The notes: generated by a model not told the origin, from the letters alone. Positions 28,195 through 40,040 are shown, numbered from the stretch's first letter. The stretch is DNA of 57,164 bases from Chloroflexales bacterium ZM16-3 (GCA_004138175.2 RYFE02000035.1:1-57164), one strand, 5' to 3'. Made by a program: numbers and translations.

Positions 28195-29457
28195 CTACCC
28201 GCCGAGCAGCATCCCCGCCAGATAGTCAGCCGTCGCCCCCGAGTTCGTATCCTCGTTATTGCTTAGCACAATCACCGTCAGGTCATCGTCGGGGTAGCGC
28301 CCGATATAGGTCACGGCGCCGCTCATCAGGCCGGGGTGGTAGATCACCTGGTGGCCAAAGCGCTGCTCGATCTTCCAGCCGTAGCCGTAGTTAAAGAAGT
28401 TGGGCGTGTACATCTGGCTGAGCAAGTCGGCGGGAAGCAGGCTGCCGTCGCCAAGCGCATTCAGCAGGATGTAGAGGTCGTCCACCGTCGAGAAGATGCC
28501 GCCGGCAGCGAAGAGGTTGCTGGTGTCGATCGGCGTGGCCGACGTGCCGATGCCGATATAGCCGCGTGTGCCGCTGAGAGCCGCGCCGTCGCCACTATCG
28601 TAGCCGGTGTTGGTCATGCCCAAGGGCTGGAAGAGGTGGTCGCGCATATAGTCCGGGTATAACTGGCCCGAGACATCCTCGATCAGCCGACCAAGCAGCA
28701 CATAGTTTGAGTTGGTGTAGTGGTAGGCTGAGCCGGGGGCAAACTCCAGGGGCAGGTCACGGAAGCGGGCGATCACCTCGTCGGGCGTGGCGGGCTTCGT
28801 CTCCACATCGGCGAACGAGAGAAAGTCCGTATAGTTCTGGAGGCCCGAGGTATGGGCCAGCAGGTCGTGAACGGTGATCCCGCCCCAGGTGTTCGGGCAG
28901 TCACGCAAGTAGGTACAAATTGATGTACGCAGGTTAACCTTGCCGGACTGCACGAGCTGCATGACAGCGAGAGCGGTGAGCGGCTTGCTGACCGATGCCA
29001 GGCGGAAGCGTGTCTGCACACCGGCGGGAATATTCAGCTCCTGGTTCGCCAGGCCGTAGCCCTTGCGGATGAGCATCTGCCCCTGGTAGGCCACCAGGGC
29101 CGTGCCGCTAAAGCTGCCCTGCTCGGTAAGCAGGCTCAGGTAAGAGTCCATCTGGGCCGCCACCGGCTGGAGCACAGGGCTAAGCTGGCTCTCCTCGGCC
29201 GAGGTCATGACGGCGGCAAGGGGCGCGGGCGTGGGCGTGTCGGCGGGCGGCGCTCCGGCGAGGGCGGGCAGCGGCGTCACCGTCGGCTGCACCGTCGGCT
29301 GGCCGACGGACGCGGCGGACTGGGCGGGCACAGGTGTGTCTGTGGCAACGAACCCCGAGATGCGTGCAGGGGAGCCTCCCCCGCCGGGGGCGCTACACGT
29401 AGTGAGCAACACAAGGAGACAAAGAGCAAGCCCGATCAGGCGGGCGTCTGAGCGCAT
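28195..29457 (-). CDS. Class C beta-lactamase-family serine hydrolase, lipoprotein
   Basis: The 420-residue protein has a lipoprotein signal ending in LLTTC, then a Pro/Thr-rich tether of about 80 residues. The penicillin-binding fold follows: SVSKPL (SxxK, nucleophile Ser), YTNSN (YxN) and HPGLMSG in place of KTG. The HxG form is typical of esterases and D-aminopeptidase-like members, so it need not be an antibiotic-resistance enzyme. It is anchored outside the membrane. The start at 29457 gives a proper signal peptide; the in-frame extension to 29556 does not. Confidence 0.87.
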   Translation of the reverse strand: MRSDARLIGLALCLLVLLTTCSAPGGGGSPARISGFVATDTPVPAQSAASVGQPTVQPTVTPLPALAGAPPADTPTPAPLAAVMTSAEESQLSPVLQPVAAQMDSYLSLLTEQGSFSGTALVAYQGQMLIRKGYGLANQELNIPAGVQTRFRLASVSKPLTALAVMQLVQSGKVNLRTSICTYLRDCPNTWGGITVHDLLAHTSGLQNYTDFLSFADVETKPATPDEVIARFRDLPLEFAPGSAYHYTNSNYVLLGRLIEDVSGQLYPDYMRDHLFQPLGMTNTGYDSGDGAALSGTRGYIGIGTSATPIDTSNLFAAGGIFSTVDDLYILLNALGDGSLLPADLLSQMYTPNFFNYGYGWKIEQRFGHQVIYHPGLMSGAVTYIGRYPDDDLTVIVLSNNEDTNSGATADYLAGMLLGG

Positions 29458-29650
29458 GAATGCAGATCCTCCACGGGTTCCATCTGACAGAGTGGCCATA
29501 TTGTACCATGTCGCCACCCCGACGCATTTAGGGCTGGCACACTCCAAGGCCCGCATTGTATTGCGGATCAGAGCACACAGCTCTTTCGCTCAGCCAGCGT
29601 GCGGGCGGGGCCAGGGTTCGCTCGCCTGTTGTCCGCAGCCCAAAAACCGG

Positions 29651-29812
29651 GTCTGGGCGAAGCCCCAGAACGCAATACCGCAGAAGTAACCCTGTGAAGT
29701 GTTCTGTCATTCTGAGCGCAGCGAAGAATCCCGGCCGGGACGCTTCGCTGCGCTCAGCGTGACATGGGTGACAGGGTTACTTCTGCGGTATTGCCCCAGA
29801 ACGTTGCAACAG
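29651..29812. repeat. Nested composite repeat with TGAGCGCAGCGAAGAATC core
   Basis: Outer pieces GCAATACCGCAGAAGTAACC (about 29671) and its complement (about 29772) enclose an inverted element with CATTCTGAGCGCAGCGAAG on the left and CTTCGCTGCGCTCAGC on the right. CTGGGCGAAGCCCCAG lies just left of it, and GCCCCAGAACGTTGCAAC just right. The rest of the 508-bp gap (29458-29965) holds nothing else clear beyond a TTGACA at 29834 and an AAGGAG site for the next gene. Confidence 0.85.
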
Positions 29813-29965
29813 CCCTATCCTCGGGCAGCGCATCTTGACAGGCATGATATGATTGCCTTACCGAACAAAAGTTCTCATACAACCCAGAATAAGCTCGGCG
29901 CGTAGATCTCGTGGGCGCGGAATGCCACGCCCACACCGCACCGTACGGAATAAAAAGGAGACAGC

Positions 29966-30739
29966 ATGGCCACCTACTCAGAGGCGAAACCGGCCGGCAG
30001 GCCGACATGGATCGACCTGATGACGCCAGACATCGACGCGGCGCGCGCGTTCTACCACACCGTGTTCGGCTGGGAGTACGACATCGGCAGCCCGGAGTTT
30101 GGCGGCTACACCACGGCTCGCGTGGGCGATCTCGCCGCGGCTGGCCTGGCCGGCCCGCAGCCCGGCACCCCGCCCATGCCAGCGGCGTGGAGCCTCTACT
30201 TCGCCACCGACAACATCGAGGCCGACGTGGCGCGGGCGGTAGAGCTGGGGGCCAAGGTCATGTACCCGGCCATGACCGTGGGCGAGTTTGGCAGCATGGC
30301 GACCTGTGAGGACCCCACCGGCGCGGCGTTCAGCTTCTGGCAGGCCGGGCAGCACGTGGGCACACAGATCACCGACGAGCCGGGCTCGGCGGCCTGGTAT
30401 GAGCTGTATTCACCCGATGCGAAGCGGGCACGCGATTTCTACATGGCGCTGCTTAGGGCTACCGCCGATCCGATGCCGGGAGACATGGAGTACTATGTGC
30501 TCAAGCACGGCGAGACGATGTTCGGCGGCATCATGCAGATCGACCCCGCCTGGGGCGGCTTTGCCCCACAGTGGACGACCTACTTCACGGTGACCAACAC
30601 CGATGCAGCGCTGGCGGCAATAACCGGGAACGGCGGCAAGGCGCTGAGCAACGTCGATGACTCGCCATTTGGCCGTCTGGCCGCTGTGATGGACCCGGGC
30701 GGCGCAACATTCAAGATCATCCAGCCCCCGGCGAGATGA
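29966..30739 (+). CDS. Two-domain VOC (glyoxalase-fold) protein
   Basis: The 257-residue protein has two tandem vicinal-oxygen-chelate domains (about 10-125 and 135-255). Each starts with a typical strand (WIDLMTPDIDAARAFYHTVFG; AWYELYSPDAKRARDFYMAL). It resembles the hydroxylase CFP30B family and other actinobacterial glyoxalase-like proteins of unknown substrate. AAAAGGAGA precedes the ATG. No partner genes. Confidence 0.85.
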   Translation: MATYSEAKPAGRPTWIDLMTPDIDAARAFYHTVFGWEYDIGSPEFGGYTTARVGDLAAAGLAGPQPGTPPMPAAWSLYFATDNIEADVARAVELGAKVMYPAMTVGEFGSMATCEDPTGAAFSFWQAGQHVGTQITDEPGSAAWYELYSPDAKRARDFYMALLRATADPMPGDMEYYVLKHGETMFGGIMQIDPAWGGFAPQWTTYFTVTNTDAALAAITGNGGKALSNVDDSPFGRLAAVMDPGGATFKIIQPPAR

Positions 30740-30820
30740 TCGCGGGCTAGAACAGCCTTTTCGTCGATGGTATCGACCCATGCCGTAAAGCGCGTAGTCG
30801 GTGGCCTGGATGTGATCTGG

Positions 30821-30826
30821 TACAAT
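30821..30826 (+). promoter_or_regulatory. Candidate extended -10 of the metallophosphoesterase gene
   Basis: TGGTACAAT, a TACAAT hexamer with an upstream TGG, lies 38 nt before the ATG at 30864. No convincing -35 is seen. Confidence 0.4.
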
Positions 30827-30863
30827 AGCGAGAACCCTCGCGTACAGAGAAACCAGAGCATCG

Positions 30864-31532
30864 ATGCAGATCCTCACGATCAGCGACGAGATCGTACCGG
30901 CGATCTACAGCCTCAACATTAAGCAGCGCTTTATGGGCGTGGATCTGGTGCTGAGCTGTGGCGATCTGCCGATCTACTACGTCGACTTTGTGATCACGAT
31001 GCTGTCCGCGCCCTGCTTCTACGTCTGGGGCAACCACGATAGCCCGGAGATCCAGGCTGACGGGACAACCCTATACGAGATCCGCGGCGGCACCTGCCTT
31101 GAGGACCGCTGCGTGGAGCACGGGGGGCTGACGATCGCCGGCCTCGGCGGCTCGCTGCGCTACAAGCCGGATGGCGAGCACCAGTACACTGATGTCGAGA
31201 TGATGCGGCGGGTCTGGGGGCTCGCGCCGAGGCTGTTCTTCAACCGGCTACGCTATGGGCGCTACCTCGACATGCTGATCACCCACGCGCCGCCCCTGGG
31301 TATCCACAACGGCCCCGACTACCCGCACCGTGGCTTCCGGGCCTTTCTCTGGCTGATGGATCGCTTCAGCCCGCGCTACCTCATCCACGGCCACATCCAC
31401 CTCTCCTACGGCTATGATGTCACCGTTATGTCCACCTACCGCGACACGACCGTGATCAACACGGCGGGCCACCGGATGATGACGGTCGAGCCGGTGGGCG
31501 GGAGTCGGGAGTCGGGAGTCGGGAGTCAGTAG
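30864..31532 (+). CDS. Calcineurin-like metallophosphoesterase
   Basis: The 222-residue protein has DE near the start (ISDEIV), SCGDLP (metal-binding GD, about residue 33), WGNHDSP (GNHD, about residue 57), THAPP (about 140) and GHIHLSYG (GHxH, about 178). It is a cytoplasmic hydrolase of phosphoester bonds of unknown substrate. The last ten residues or so (GSRESGVGSQ) and the stop are encoded by the GGGAGTC array, so the native C terminus after VEPVG is probably replaced. Confidence 0.87.
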   Translation: MQILTISDEIVPAIYSLNIKQRFMGVDLVLSCGDLPIYYVDFVITMLSAPCFYVWGNHDSPEIQADGTTLYEIRGGTCLEDRCVEHGGLTIAGLGGSLRYKPDGEHQYTDVEMMRRVWGLAPRLFFNRLRYGRYLDMLITHAPPLGIHNGPDYPHRGFRAFLWLMDRFSPRYLIHGHIHLSYGYDVTVMSTYRDTTVINTAGHRMMTVEPVGGSRESGVGSQ

Positions 31533-31575
31533 CACTCCCGACTCCCGACTCCCGACTCCTGCCCCCCAACCCCCA
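31500..31575. repeat. GGGAGTC inverted array at the phosphoesterase 3' end
   Basis: Four direct GGGAGTC units (31500-31527), AGTAGCA, then four inverted GACTCCC/GACTCCT units and an AACCCCC heptamer. The two halves form a near-perfect hairpin that starts inside the coding region. It ends about 6 nt before the convergent SDR gene. Confidence 0.93.
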
Positions 31576-31580
31576 CAGAC

Positions 31581-32291
31581 CTACAGCCGCCCGGCCACAT
31601 GGCCAATCGTCAACTCCTCGACGGTGACGTGGGGCGGGTGGGCCACCAGTGCGGCGATGGCGGCGGCCACATCCTCGGGGCGGAGCATATTCTGACGGCC
31701 CCACTCGCCCGGCACCCCGTCCCACAGCGCCGTGTCGGTTGCGGCGGGGAGCACGCTCGTCACCCGGATTCCCCGTGGCCGCAGCTCCTCGCGGATGGCG
31801 GCGGCGAAGCCGAGCGCGCCATGCTTAGCGGCGCAGTAGGCCGACCAGCCAGGGAATGCCTGGCGGGCCGCCACCGATCCGAGGTTGACGATCAGGCCGC
31901 CCGGCCCCATCCTGGGCGCTACCGCCTGGCACACCAGGAAGAGGCTGGTGAGCTGGCTGCGCAGCGCGCCCTCCCACTCGCCTAGCGTGATCTCCTCGAA
32001 GGGCCGCACCAGGGCCGCGCCGACACTGTGGACAAGCACATCGATCCGCCCCGCCGGGCCAGCCGCCGCCCGCACCATGTCGGCCACGGCCCCCGCGTCG
32101 GTCGCATCGGCCGGCAGAGCAATGGCCTCCGCGCCAAGCGCCTCGGCCTCAGCCCGCACCGCATCCAGCAGGCCAGACGAGCGGGCGGACAGGGCCAGGC
32201 GCACGCCGGGCGCGGCCAGGGCCATGGCCGTGGCCCGACCGATCCCGCGCGAGGCCCCGGTGATCAGGATCGAAAGAGGTTCTGTCATCAT
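31581..32291 (-). CDS. Short-chain dehydrogenase/reductase
   Basis: The 236-residue Rossmann enzyme has TGASRGIG (cofactor loop, near residue 11), NLGSVAA (the NAG-like Ser strand) and YCAAKHG (catalytic YxxxK, near residue 150). The ARSSGL segment after beta 2 suggests NADP. Substrate is unknown. Two ATGs (32291, 32288) and a GTG (32294) follow GGAGGGGAG; 32291 is chosen by spacing. Confidence 0.88.
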   Translation of the reverse strand: MMTEPLSILITGASRGIGRATAMALAAPGVRLALSARSSGLLDAVRAEAEALGAEAIALPADATDAGAVADMVRAAAGPAGRIDVLVHSVGAALVRPFEEITLGEWEGALRSQLTSLFLVCQAVAPRMGPGGLIVNLGSVAARQAFPGWSAYCAAKHGALGFAAAIREELRPRGIRVTSVLPAATDTALWDGVPGEWGRQNMLRPEDVAAAIAALVAHPPHVTVEELTIGHVAGRL

Positions 32292-32324
32292 CACTATCTC
32301 CCCTCCTGCGCCAAGATTACAGAT

Positions 32325-32640
32325 GCTCGCCTTTAGGCGTGAAAGCCTAGCGCGTTTACGCCTAGGATAAAGCGCACCGCTTCATCGATTTTAGCTCATG
32401 TGTTGCATCAGACACTAGCGTGTGGTAGACTCCACATTCGCCTCATGGACGACAGCCAGTATAGAGCAGATCGAGATCGGCACGCTCGCCGCCGAGCTTG
32501 AGAGCGCCGCCGCAGACGGGAAGCCTGCGCTACGGATTGTTAAGCTGGAATCGTCCCTCTGAAACCTTGTCTACTGCCATTTACAGAAATAGCCCGTAAA
32601 GCCCAGGAATTTAGCCCTGGGAGCCGTCATAAACCGTCCA
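32325..32640. mobile_element. Possible decayed IS200/IS605-type element ends
   Basis: The 370-bp gap holds no intact gene. Its left part has GCCTTTAGGCGTGAAAGCC and CCTAG...CTAGG stems. Its right part has CCGTAAAGCCCAGG with TTAGCCCTGGG, a hairpin at 32602-32621 of the kind seen at right ends of TnpB-type elements. Between them is a short open stretch (about 32425-32562) ending in AALRIVKLESSL-like sequence with no recognised family. The resemblance to IS605 ends is from memory of the family, not a match score. Confidence 0.3.
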
Positions 32641-32662
32641 TACGCATGATAGGGCCACGAAC

Positions 32663-35056
<2,394 letters not shown>

Positions 35057-35303
35057 GCGAGTCCGCAGCTTGAGTGCGAATGCGCGCTATGTGCCACAGA
35101 ACACTGAGGTGCCATAGCGCACATTCTTGGGTTGTGGAGTAAGGTGATCACGTCCCATCCTAGTTAGGCGGGCTTCGCAGCACCGTAGCCCACGGATTCA
35201 GCCTCCGGGCGGACGGATTCCTAACGAATATGACCTAGACCGACATGCGGTATCATAATATGTATACTCGGCACAGCGTCGGGGCATGGCGGAGGGAAAG
35301 GCT

Positions 35304-37397
35304 ATGATGGACGCGGGGAGCGGGCTGCTGCACACGGTCGAGGACTGGGAGCTAGAGGAGGGCTCACCTTCGCCGATGGGTGTCACCTGGGTTGACACCC
35401 TCAAGGGCTACAACTTCGCCCTCTACTCGCGCCACGCCACCAGCGTCACCCTGCTGTTCTACCGCGAGGACGATGTCTTCAACCCGCGCTACGAATTCCG
35501 CTTCGACTACCTCAAGCATAAGACGGCGCGGGTCTGGCACTGCTGGGTACGCGGCGACTCCATCCCCGACGCGCGCTACTACGCCTACCGGGTGGATGGG
35601 CCAAACGACTCGATGGCTGGGCACCGCTTCGACCGCTCGAAGATCTTGCTCGACCCCTTCGCCACCGAGGTCTTCTTCCCCGAGGGCTACGACCGGGCGG
35701 CCGCCTGCACGCCCGGCCTGCACACCGACGGGCGCGCGCCCCTGGGCGTGCTGCCGGCGCGCATCCCTGACGGTCCTCTGTCACACTTTGACTGGGGCAC
35801 CTATGTGCGCCCGCGTCACACCTATCAGACGATCGTCTATGAGCTGCACGTGCGGGGCTTCACCGCCCACCCTAGCTCGGGCCTGGCCCCCGAGCGGCGC
35901 GGCACCTTCGTCGGCCTGATCGACAAGATTCCCTACCTCCAGGAGCTTGGCGTCACGGTGGTGGAGCTGCTGCCTGTCCACCAGTTCGACCCCCAGGAGG
36001 GCAACTACTGGGGCTACATGACCCTCAACTTCTTCGCGCCCCACGGCGACTACGCGGCGGGCGAGCCTGCCGCAGAGTTCCGCCAGCTGGTGAAGGCCAT
36101 GCACACGGCGGGCATTGAGGTCTGGCTAGATGTGGTCTATAACCACACCAGCGAGGGCGACCAGGGCGGGCCGACCTACTGCTACCGGGGGATCGACAAC
36201 CGCAGCTACTATCTGCTTCAGAACGACCGGAGCCGCTATATCAACGACACCGGCACTGGCAATACCCTGCGCTGCGCCAACCCCGGCCCGCGCGGCATCA
36301 TCCTGGGTAGCCTCATCCACTGGGCCCAGCACATGCGGGTGGACGGCTTTCGCTTCGACCTGGCCTCCATCCTCACCCGCAACAACGACGGATCGGTGAA
36401 CACCCTCGACCCGGCGGTGGTGGCTGAGATCAGCACCCTGGCCCGCTACAACGACATCAAGCTTGTGGCCGAGGCATGGGATATCGGCTCCTACCAGCTC
36501 GGCCGCACCTTCCCCGGCCAGACATGGTTCCAGTGGAATGGTAAGTTCCGCGACGATGTGCGCAGCTTCGTGAAAGGCGACCAGGGGCTGGTGCCCGCCC
36601 TGATGCGCCGGATCTACGGCAGCGACGACCTCTTCCCCGACTCGCTGCACGACGCCTGTCGGCCCTACCAGAGCGTGAACTTTATCACCGCCCACGACGG
36701 GTTCTGCCTCTACGATCTGACGGCGTACAACGAGAAGCACAACGAGGCCAACGGTCACGACAACACCGATGGCTCGGACAATAACTACACATGGAACTGC
36801 GGCTGGGAGGGCGATGAGGGCGCGCCGCCAGAGACCCTCGCCCTGCGCCGAATCCAGGTGAAGAACCTTTTCAGCATCCTGATGCTCTCCAACGGCACGC
36901 CCATGTTCTGCGCCGGCGACGAGTTCCTCAACACGCAGAACGGCAACAACAACCCCTACAACCAGGACAACGAGATCACCTGGCTGGACTGGGATCGGCT
37001 TGAGCAGAACCGCGACATCTTCCGCTTCTTCCAGAAGATGATCGCCTTCCGTAAATCGCACCCGACGATCATGCGCTCGCGCTACTGGCGCGACGATGTG
37101 CGCTGGTACGGGGTGAGCGGCCCGCCCGACCAGGCCAGCTACTCGCACACCCTGGCCTACTTCCTGCGCGGAGCCAGCATCAGCGACGACGACCTGTATG
37201 TGATGATCAACGCCTACTGGGAGGAGCTGACGTTCCGCATCGCCGAGCGGCCGCCGCGCGGCTGGCTGCGCGTGGTGGACACCAGCCTGCCCAGCCCCGA
37301 CGACATCACCGATCCCGGCGCAGAGGTGGCGCTCGCCGCCCAGAGCTACACCGTCGCCCCGCGCTCGATTGTGGTGCTGCGCAGCCCACGAACGTAA
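35304..37397 (+). CDS. glgX: Glycogen debranching enzyme (GlgX, GH13)
   Basis: The 697-residue protein has an N-terminal CBM48-like domain (YNFALYSRHATSVTLLFY) and a GH13 barrel: VVYNHT, DGFRFDLAS (nucleophile Asp), AEAWD (acid/base Glu) and TAHDGF. The stretch NEANGHDNTDGSDNN is typical of GlgX/isoamylase. It cleaves alpha-1,6 branches of glycogen. The start at 35304 has GGAGGGAAAG upstream; an in-frame ATG at 35286 is less likely. A repeat array starts within 2 nt of the stop. Confidence 0.93.
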   Translation: MMDAGSGLLHTVEDWELEEGSPSPMGVTWVDTLKGYNFALYSRHATSVTLLFYREDDVFNPRYEFRFDYLKHKTARVWHCWVRGDSIPDARYYAYRVDGPNDSMAGHRFDRSKILLDPFATEVFFPEGYDRAAACTPGLHTDGRAPLGVLPARIPDGPLSHFDWGTYVRPRHTYQTIVYELHVRGFTAHPSSGLAPERRGTFVGLIDKIPYLQELGVTVVELLPVHQFDPQEGNYWGYMTLNFFAPHGDYAAGEPAAEFRQLVKAMHTAGIEVWLDVVYNHTSEGDQGGPTYCYRGIDNRSYYLLQNDRSRYINDTGTGNTLRCANPGPRGIILGSLIHWAQHMRVDGFRFDLASILTRNNDGSVNTLDPAVVAEISTLARYNDIKLVAEAWDIGSYQLGRTFPGQTWFQWNGKFRDDVRSFVKGDQGLVPALMRRIYGSDDLFPDSLHDACRPYQSVNFITAHDGFCLYDLTAYNEKHNEANGHDNTDGSDNNYTWNCGWEGDEGAPPETLALRRIQVKNLFSILMLSNGTPMFCAGDEFLNTQNGNNNPYNQDNEITWLDWDRLEQNRDIFRFFQKMIAFRKSHPTIMRSRYWRDDVRWYGVSGPPDQASYSHTLAYFLRGASISDDDLYVMINAYWEELTFRIAERPPRGWLRVVDTSLPSPDDITDPGAEVALAAQSYTVAPRSIVVLRSPRT

Positions 37398-37398
37398 T

Positions 37399-37460
37399 GA
37401 TTGCAGATTGGACAGGATCTCCGACTAATCTGCAATCTACAATCTACAATCTGCAATTCT
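37399..37460. repeat. AGATTGY heptamer inverted array
   Basis: A left arm (TGATTGCAGATTGG, 37399-37412) and a longer right arm of AATCTGC/AATCTAC units (about 37427-37457) belong to the family seen at 14347-14521. The right arm supplies the stop and last seven codons of the gene at 37437. Confidence 0.88.
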
Positions 37461-37916
37461 AGGTGCGGGCGGCGTAACATAGGGCACCACCCTGGCCAGG
37501 TCGCTCGCCCCGCGTGTGATGCGGACAATCGCCCCGTCATCGATCCCATAGCGAGCGATCAGGTCGTCGAGCAGCGCGTCGAGCGCGCGGAGCAGCGGGC
37601 CATCGTAGCCGGCGGTGGGGCGCTTCTGGAGCAGCACGCTCACGGCGAGCGGGTCGATCCGCTGTGCAAAGCCCTGGTAGACGGCATCGCCCAGGCCGCG
37701 CCCGGCGCGGCCCTCGTCCACCAGGCGGCTGATCTTTCCGAGCCTGCCAATATGGTAGTTGGGGAGCAGCGGGGCGGCGGGGACCGTGTAGGCGGCCAGC
37801 GCATCGGCGGGCGGGCGCGATTCATCGCCGAGCACCACCAGCAGCACCTGAGATCGGCCCCGGCCCTTGCCCGCCACGCCTGGATCGCCCACATCCTGAA
37901 TAGCCAGATCGCTCAT
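37437..37916 (-). CDS. Uncharacterised protein related to the N domain of its neighbour
   Basis: The 159-residue protein is not recognised by family. Residues about 50-130 align with the N-terminal domain of the protein encoded at 38040-39959: both have NYHI, a LVDE-x-RAG segment, a basic IDxxAVS(V/I)(M/L)LQ strand, and a ID/LG-DDA-VR ending. The last residues (RIADCRL) and the stop come from the AGATTGY array, so the original gene may have been longer and then truncated. It lies downstream of that neighbour on the same strand with a 34-bp hairpin in between. Cytoplasmic; no signal peptide. Confidence 0.6.
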   Translation of the reverse strand: MSDLAIQDVGDPGVAGKGRGRSQVLLVVLGDESRPPADALAAYTVPAAPLLPNYHIGRLGKISRLVDEGRAGRGLGDAVYQGFAQRIDPLAVSVLLQKRPTAGYDGPLLRALDALLDDLIARYGIDDGAIVRITRGASDLARVVPYVTPPAPRIADCRL

Positions 37917-37964
37917 CGCAGCCTCCGTACAGACAGATCACCCATACGGAGTATCGTAACATAC

Positions 37965-38037
37965 CACGAAGGACGCGAAAGGGACGAAAGACACGAACCT
38001 ATTGTTCGTGTCTTTCGTCCCTTTCGCGTCCTTCGTG
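37965..38037. repeat. Perfect 34-bp inverted repeat built of 9-bp units
   Basis: The left arm runs from 37965 as CACG, AAGGACGCG, AAAGGGACG, AAAGACACG, AAC; the loop is CTATT; the right arm is its exact complement and ends 2 nt from the stop of the M15 gene. It is the strongest stem in the window and could be its terminator, though no T tract follows. Confidence 0.95.
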
Positions 38038-38039
38038 AT

Positions 38040-39959
38040 CTAGCGCGGCACCGCCCACTCGAAGTGCATGCCGTCCGAGGCGCCCTTGCCGTCGTAGTTC
38101 CAGTGGCCGCCCCAGTAGAAGCCGTGGGCGTTGGCCAGCGGCACCAGCTCGCGCACCGAGCCCTTCTGGCCCACAAATGCGGCGATCTTCAGCAGGCCAT
38201 TCCATGGCACGTTAATATCGAAGGCCGTGCCGTAGGCGTGGTTGCTCAGCACGCGCGGGTTGTTACGGATGGTGCGCGGCACGAAGGTGCCAGAGAATCC
38301 GAGCACCAGGTGCAGCAGCCCAGCCGCCTCCCATGCTGCCCACAGCCGCTTGAACGGGTCGGCGGCCACCCTGTGGAAGCGCACGTTGCCGTCCTTGGGG
38401 CCGCCCGGCACCTTGGCGATCTGCGGCACGTTAACGACAATAATGTTGTTTGCGAACTCGTTGGTGATCCGGATGTTGTCGCCAGTGGTGCGCACATACT
38501 CAATGTGGCCCAGCGCCTTCTCACGCGAGCCGCCCTTATCCTTGAGGAAGTCGAAGTCTGGCCGGGGCGGCCAGTTGATGTCATTCGGGCGCGGGGCGCC
38601 GGCGTTCGTCGGCGGAATGACCGGCGGCAGCGGGTTCGGCGGCGTCGGCGGTATGGGCTTCGGCGCGGCTGGTGCCCAGTTCTGCGCCTCTGTGACCATC
38701 GGCAGGTCGCTCATCCGCTTGATCTGGCCGTCTGGCCCAGCGTAGAGCGTATCCAGCGTCCAGACCTGCACCGCGTAGGTCGTTGCTCCGTTGGCCAGCG
38801 TGTAGGTGGCGGTCAGCGGCACGCCGATCCGGCACTCGACGGCCTTCTTATGCCAGGGCGAGTTCGCGTCGAAGGGCACCCCCATGAATCTGTAGGTCTC
38901 GCCCCAGAGCGCATTCGCCCCCGGGAAGGCCGGGTCGGTCAGGTTCAGGCGCTCGCAGCCAGCCTGATCGCTCATCGGGGTGTAGAGCGTGTCCGCACCA
39001 AAGATCTGGAAGGCATAGTCCTGGTCGGCCTTGAAGATGTAGTTATCGCTCAGGGCCGGGCCAAGGTGGCCGTTCTTAGCCACCAGGTGGAAGCGCCAGT
39101 CGGGGCGCAGCACCTTGGTGTGGGTCAGCGCGCCGGTGCGCTTCTCGGTGGTGGAGATCGCGATCTTGTAGGACGCCTCCAGCAGAGTGCGGGCCGTGCC
39201 CTTGGCCGGGATCTCAGCCGCCGCGTCGTCGAACTGCGCATTCATGCTCTGGATGGCGGCGTACTGAGTACCCTCGTAGAAGATCAGGTCGGTGGCGAAG
39301 GTCTGCACGCTGTAGGTATGGCCCTCCACCGCAACCGTCGTCGTCGCATCGTTGGGGCCGACGGGCGCGCCCAGCTTAAACTTGGCGGCGTGGAGCGGCA
39401 TGGCCTGATTGATCTTCAGCGCGCCGCCGCGCGGCTTGTAGGTCTCGCCGTAGAGAAAGAGCCACAGCGCCTGCTCGGGGCTCATCGGCACCGCGCCCAG
39501 CAAGCCGCCTTCAGCCACCACCCCAGGTGCCGGGGGCAACGATGGCGTCACCCGCAGCTTGCCCTTGGCGCCGGGGAGCAGACGTACCAGCGCATCATCG
39601 CCCAGCCCGTGGCGGGCCATAGCGCCAGCGATCAGCTGACTCAGCGCGCTGAGCTGATCGTCGCCGTAATCCATGCCCTCATACCGCTGGAGCATGATGC
39701 TGACAGCGATACGATCAATATTATGTCGTCGACTGTTGTAGATCGCCAGGCCGAGGGCGTCGCCCGCACGATCCTCATCAACCAGCAGGCTAATGCCCCC
39801 CATCGTGTCGATATGATAGTTTGGCGGCGCACCGGACACATCCCCTGCTGCGACAGCGGTGTCCGCAAGCACGATCATTTGAATCGACTTACCCTCGCGA
39901 GTCTCGCCGGCCTTCTCCGGCGTTCCGACCTTCTCAACATCCACGGCATCATCGCTCAT
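38040..39959 (-). CDS. Multidomain protein with C-terminal M15-type peptidase
   Basis: The 639-residue protein has an N-terminal domain (about 1-140) shared with the gene at 37437. Two copies of a beta-rich unit follow (about 150-260 and 300-410; ETYKPRG/ETYRFMG starts, then YSVQTF or YAVQVW). A proline-rich linker (about 420-470) leads to an M15-type D-Ala-D-Ala carboxypeptidase-like domain: SNHAYGTAFDIN (zinc His and Asp) and SDGMHFEW (second zinc His). Such domains cut peptidoglycan peptides. No signal peptide is visible, so export is unexplained; a lytic effector or phage-like enzyme is possible. Confidence 0.75.
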   Translation of the reverse strand: MSDDAVDVEKVGTPEKAGETREGKSIQMIVLADTAVAAGDVSGAPPNYHIDTMGGISLLVDEDRAGDALGLAIYNSRRHNIDRIAVSIMLQRYEGMDYGDDQLSALSQLIAGAMARHGLGDDALVRLLPGAKGKLRVTPSLPPAPGVVAEGGLLGAVPMSPEQALWLFLYGETYKPRGGALKINQAMPLHAAKFKLGAPVGPNDATTTVAVEGHTYSVQTFATDLIFYEGTQYAAIQSMNAQFDDAAAEIPAKGTARTLLEASYKIAISTTEKRTGALTHTKVLRPDWRFHLVAKNGHLGPALSDNYIFKADQDYAFQIFGADTLYTPMSDQAGCERLNLTDPAFPGANALWGETYRFMGVPFDANSPWHKKAVECRIGVPLTATYTLANGATTYAVQVWTLDTLYAGPDGQIKRMSDLPMVTEAQNWAPAAPKPIPPTPPNPLPPVIPPTNAGAPRPNDINWPPRPDFDFLKDKGGSREKALGHIEYVRTTGDNIRITNEFANNIIVVNVPQIAKVPGGPKDGNVRFHRVAADPFKRLWAAWEAAGLLHLVLGFSGTFVPRTIRNNPRVLSNHAYGTAFDINVPWNGLLKIAAFVGQKGSVRELVPLANAHGFYWGGHWNYDGKGASDGMHFEWAVPR

Positions 39960-40040
39960 GAGTGAGTCTCCTTAGGGCAGGATCAGCACTAGTACGCGCA
40001 ATCATCGTAGCACGCAGCAGTAACCGCTTCAAGTGCAGAG

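Noticed and set aside
29699-29905. Short open frame reading CHSERSEESRPG
   Set aside because: This is the known translation of the TGAGCGAAGCGAAG repeat, not a gene.
37401-39965. 854-codon plus-strand open frame
   Set aside because: It is antisense to the M15 peptidase gene and the short gene beside it, has no family motifs, and arises from high GC in the third codon positions.
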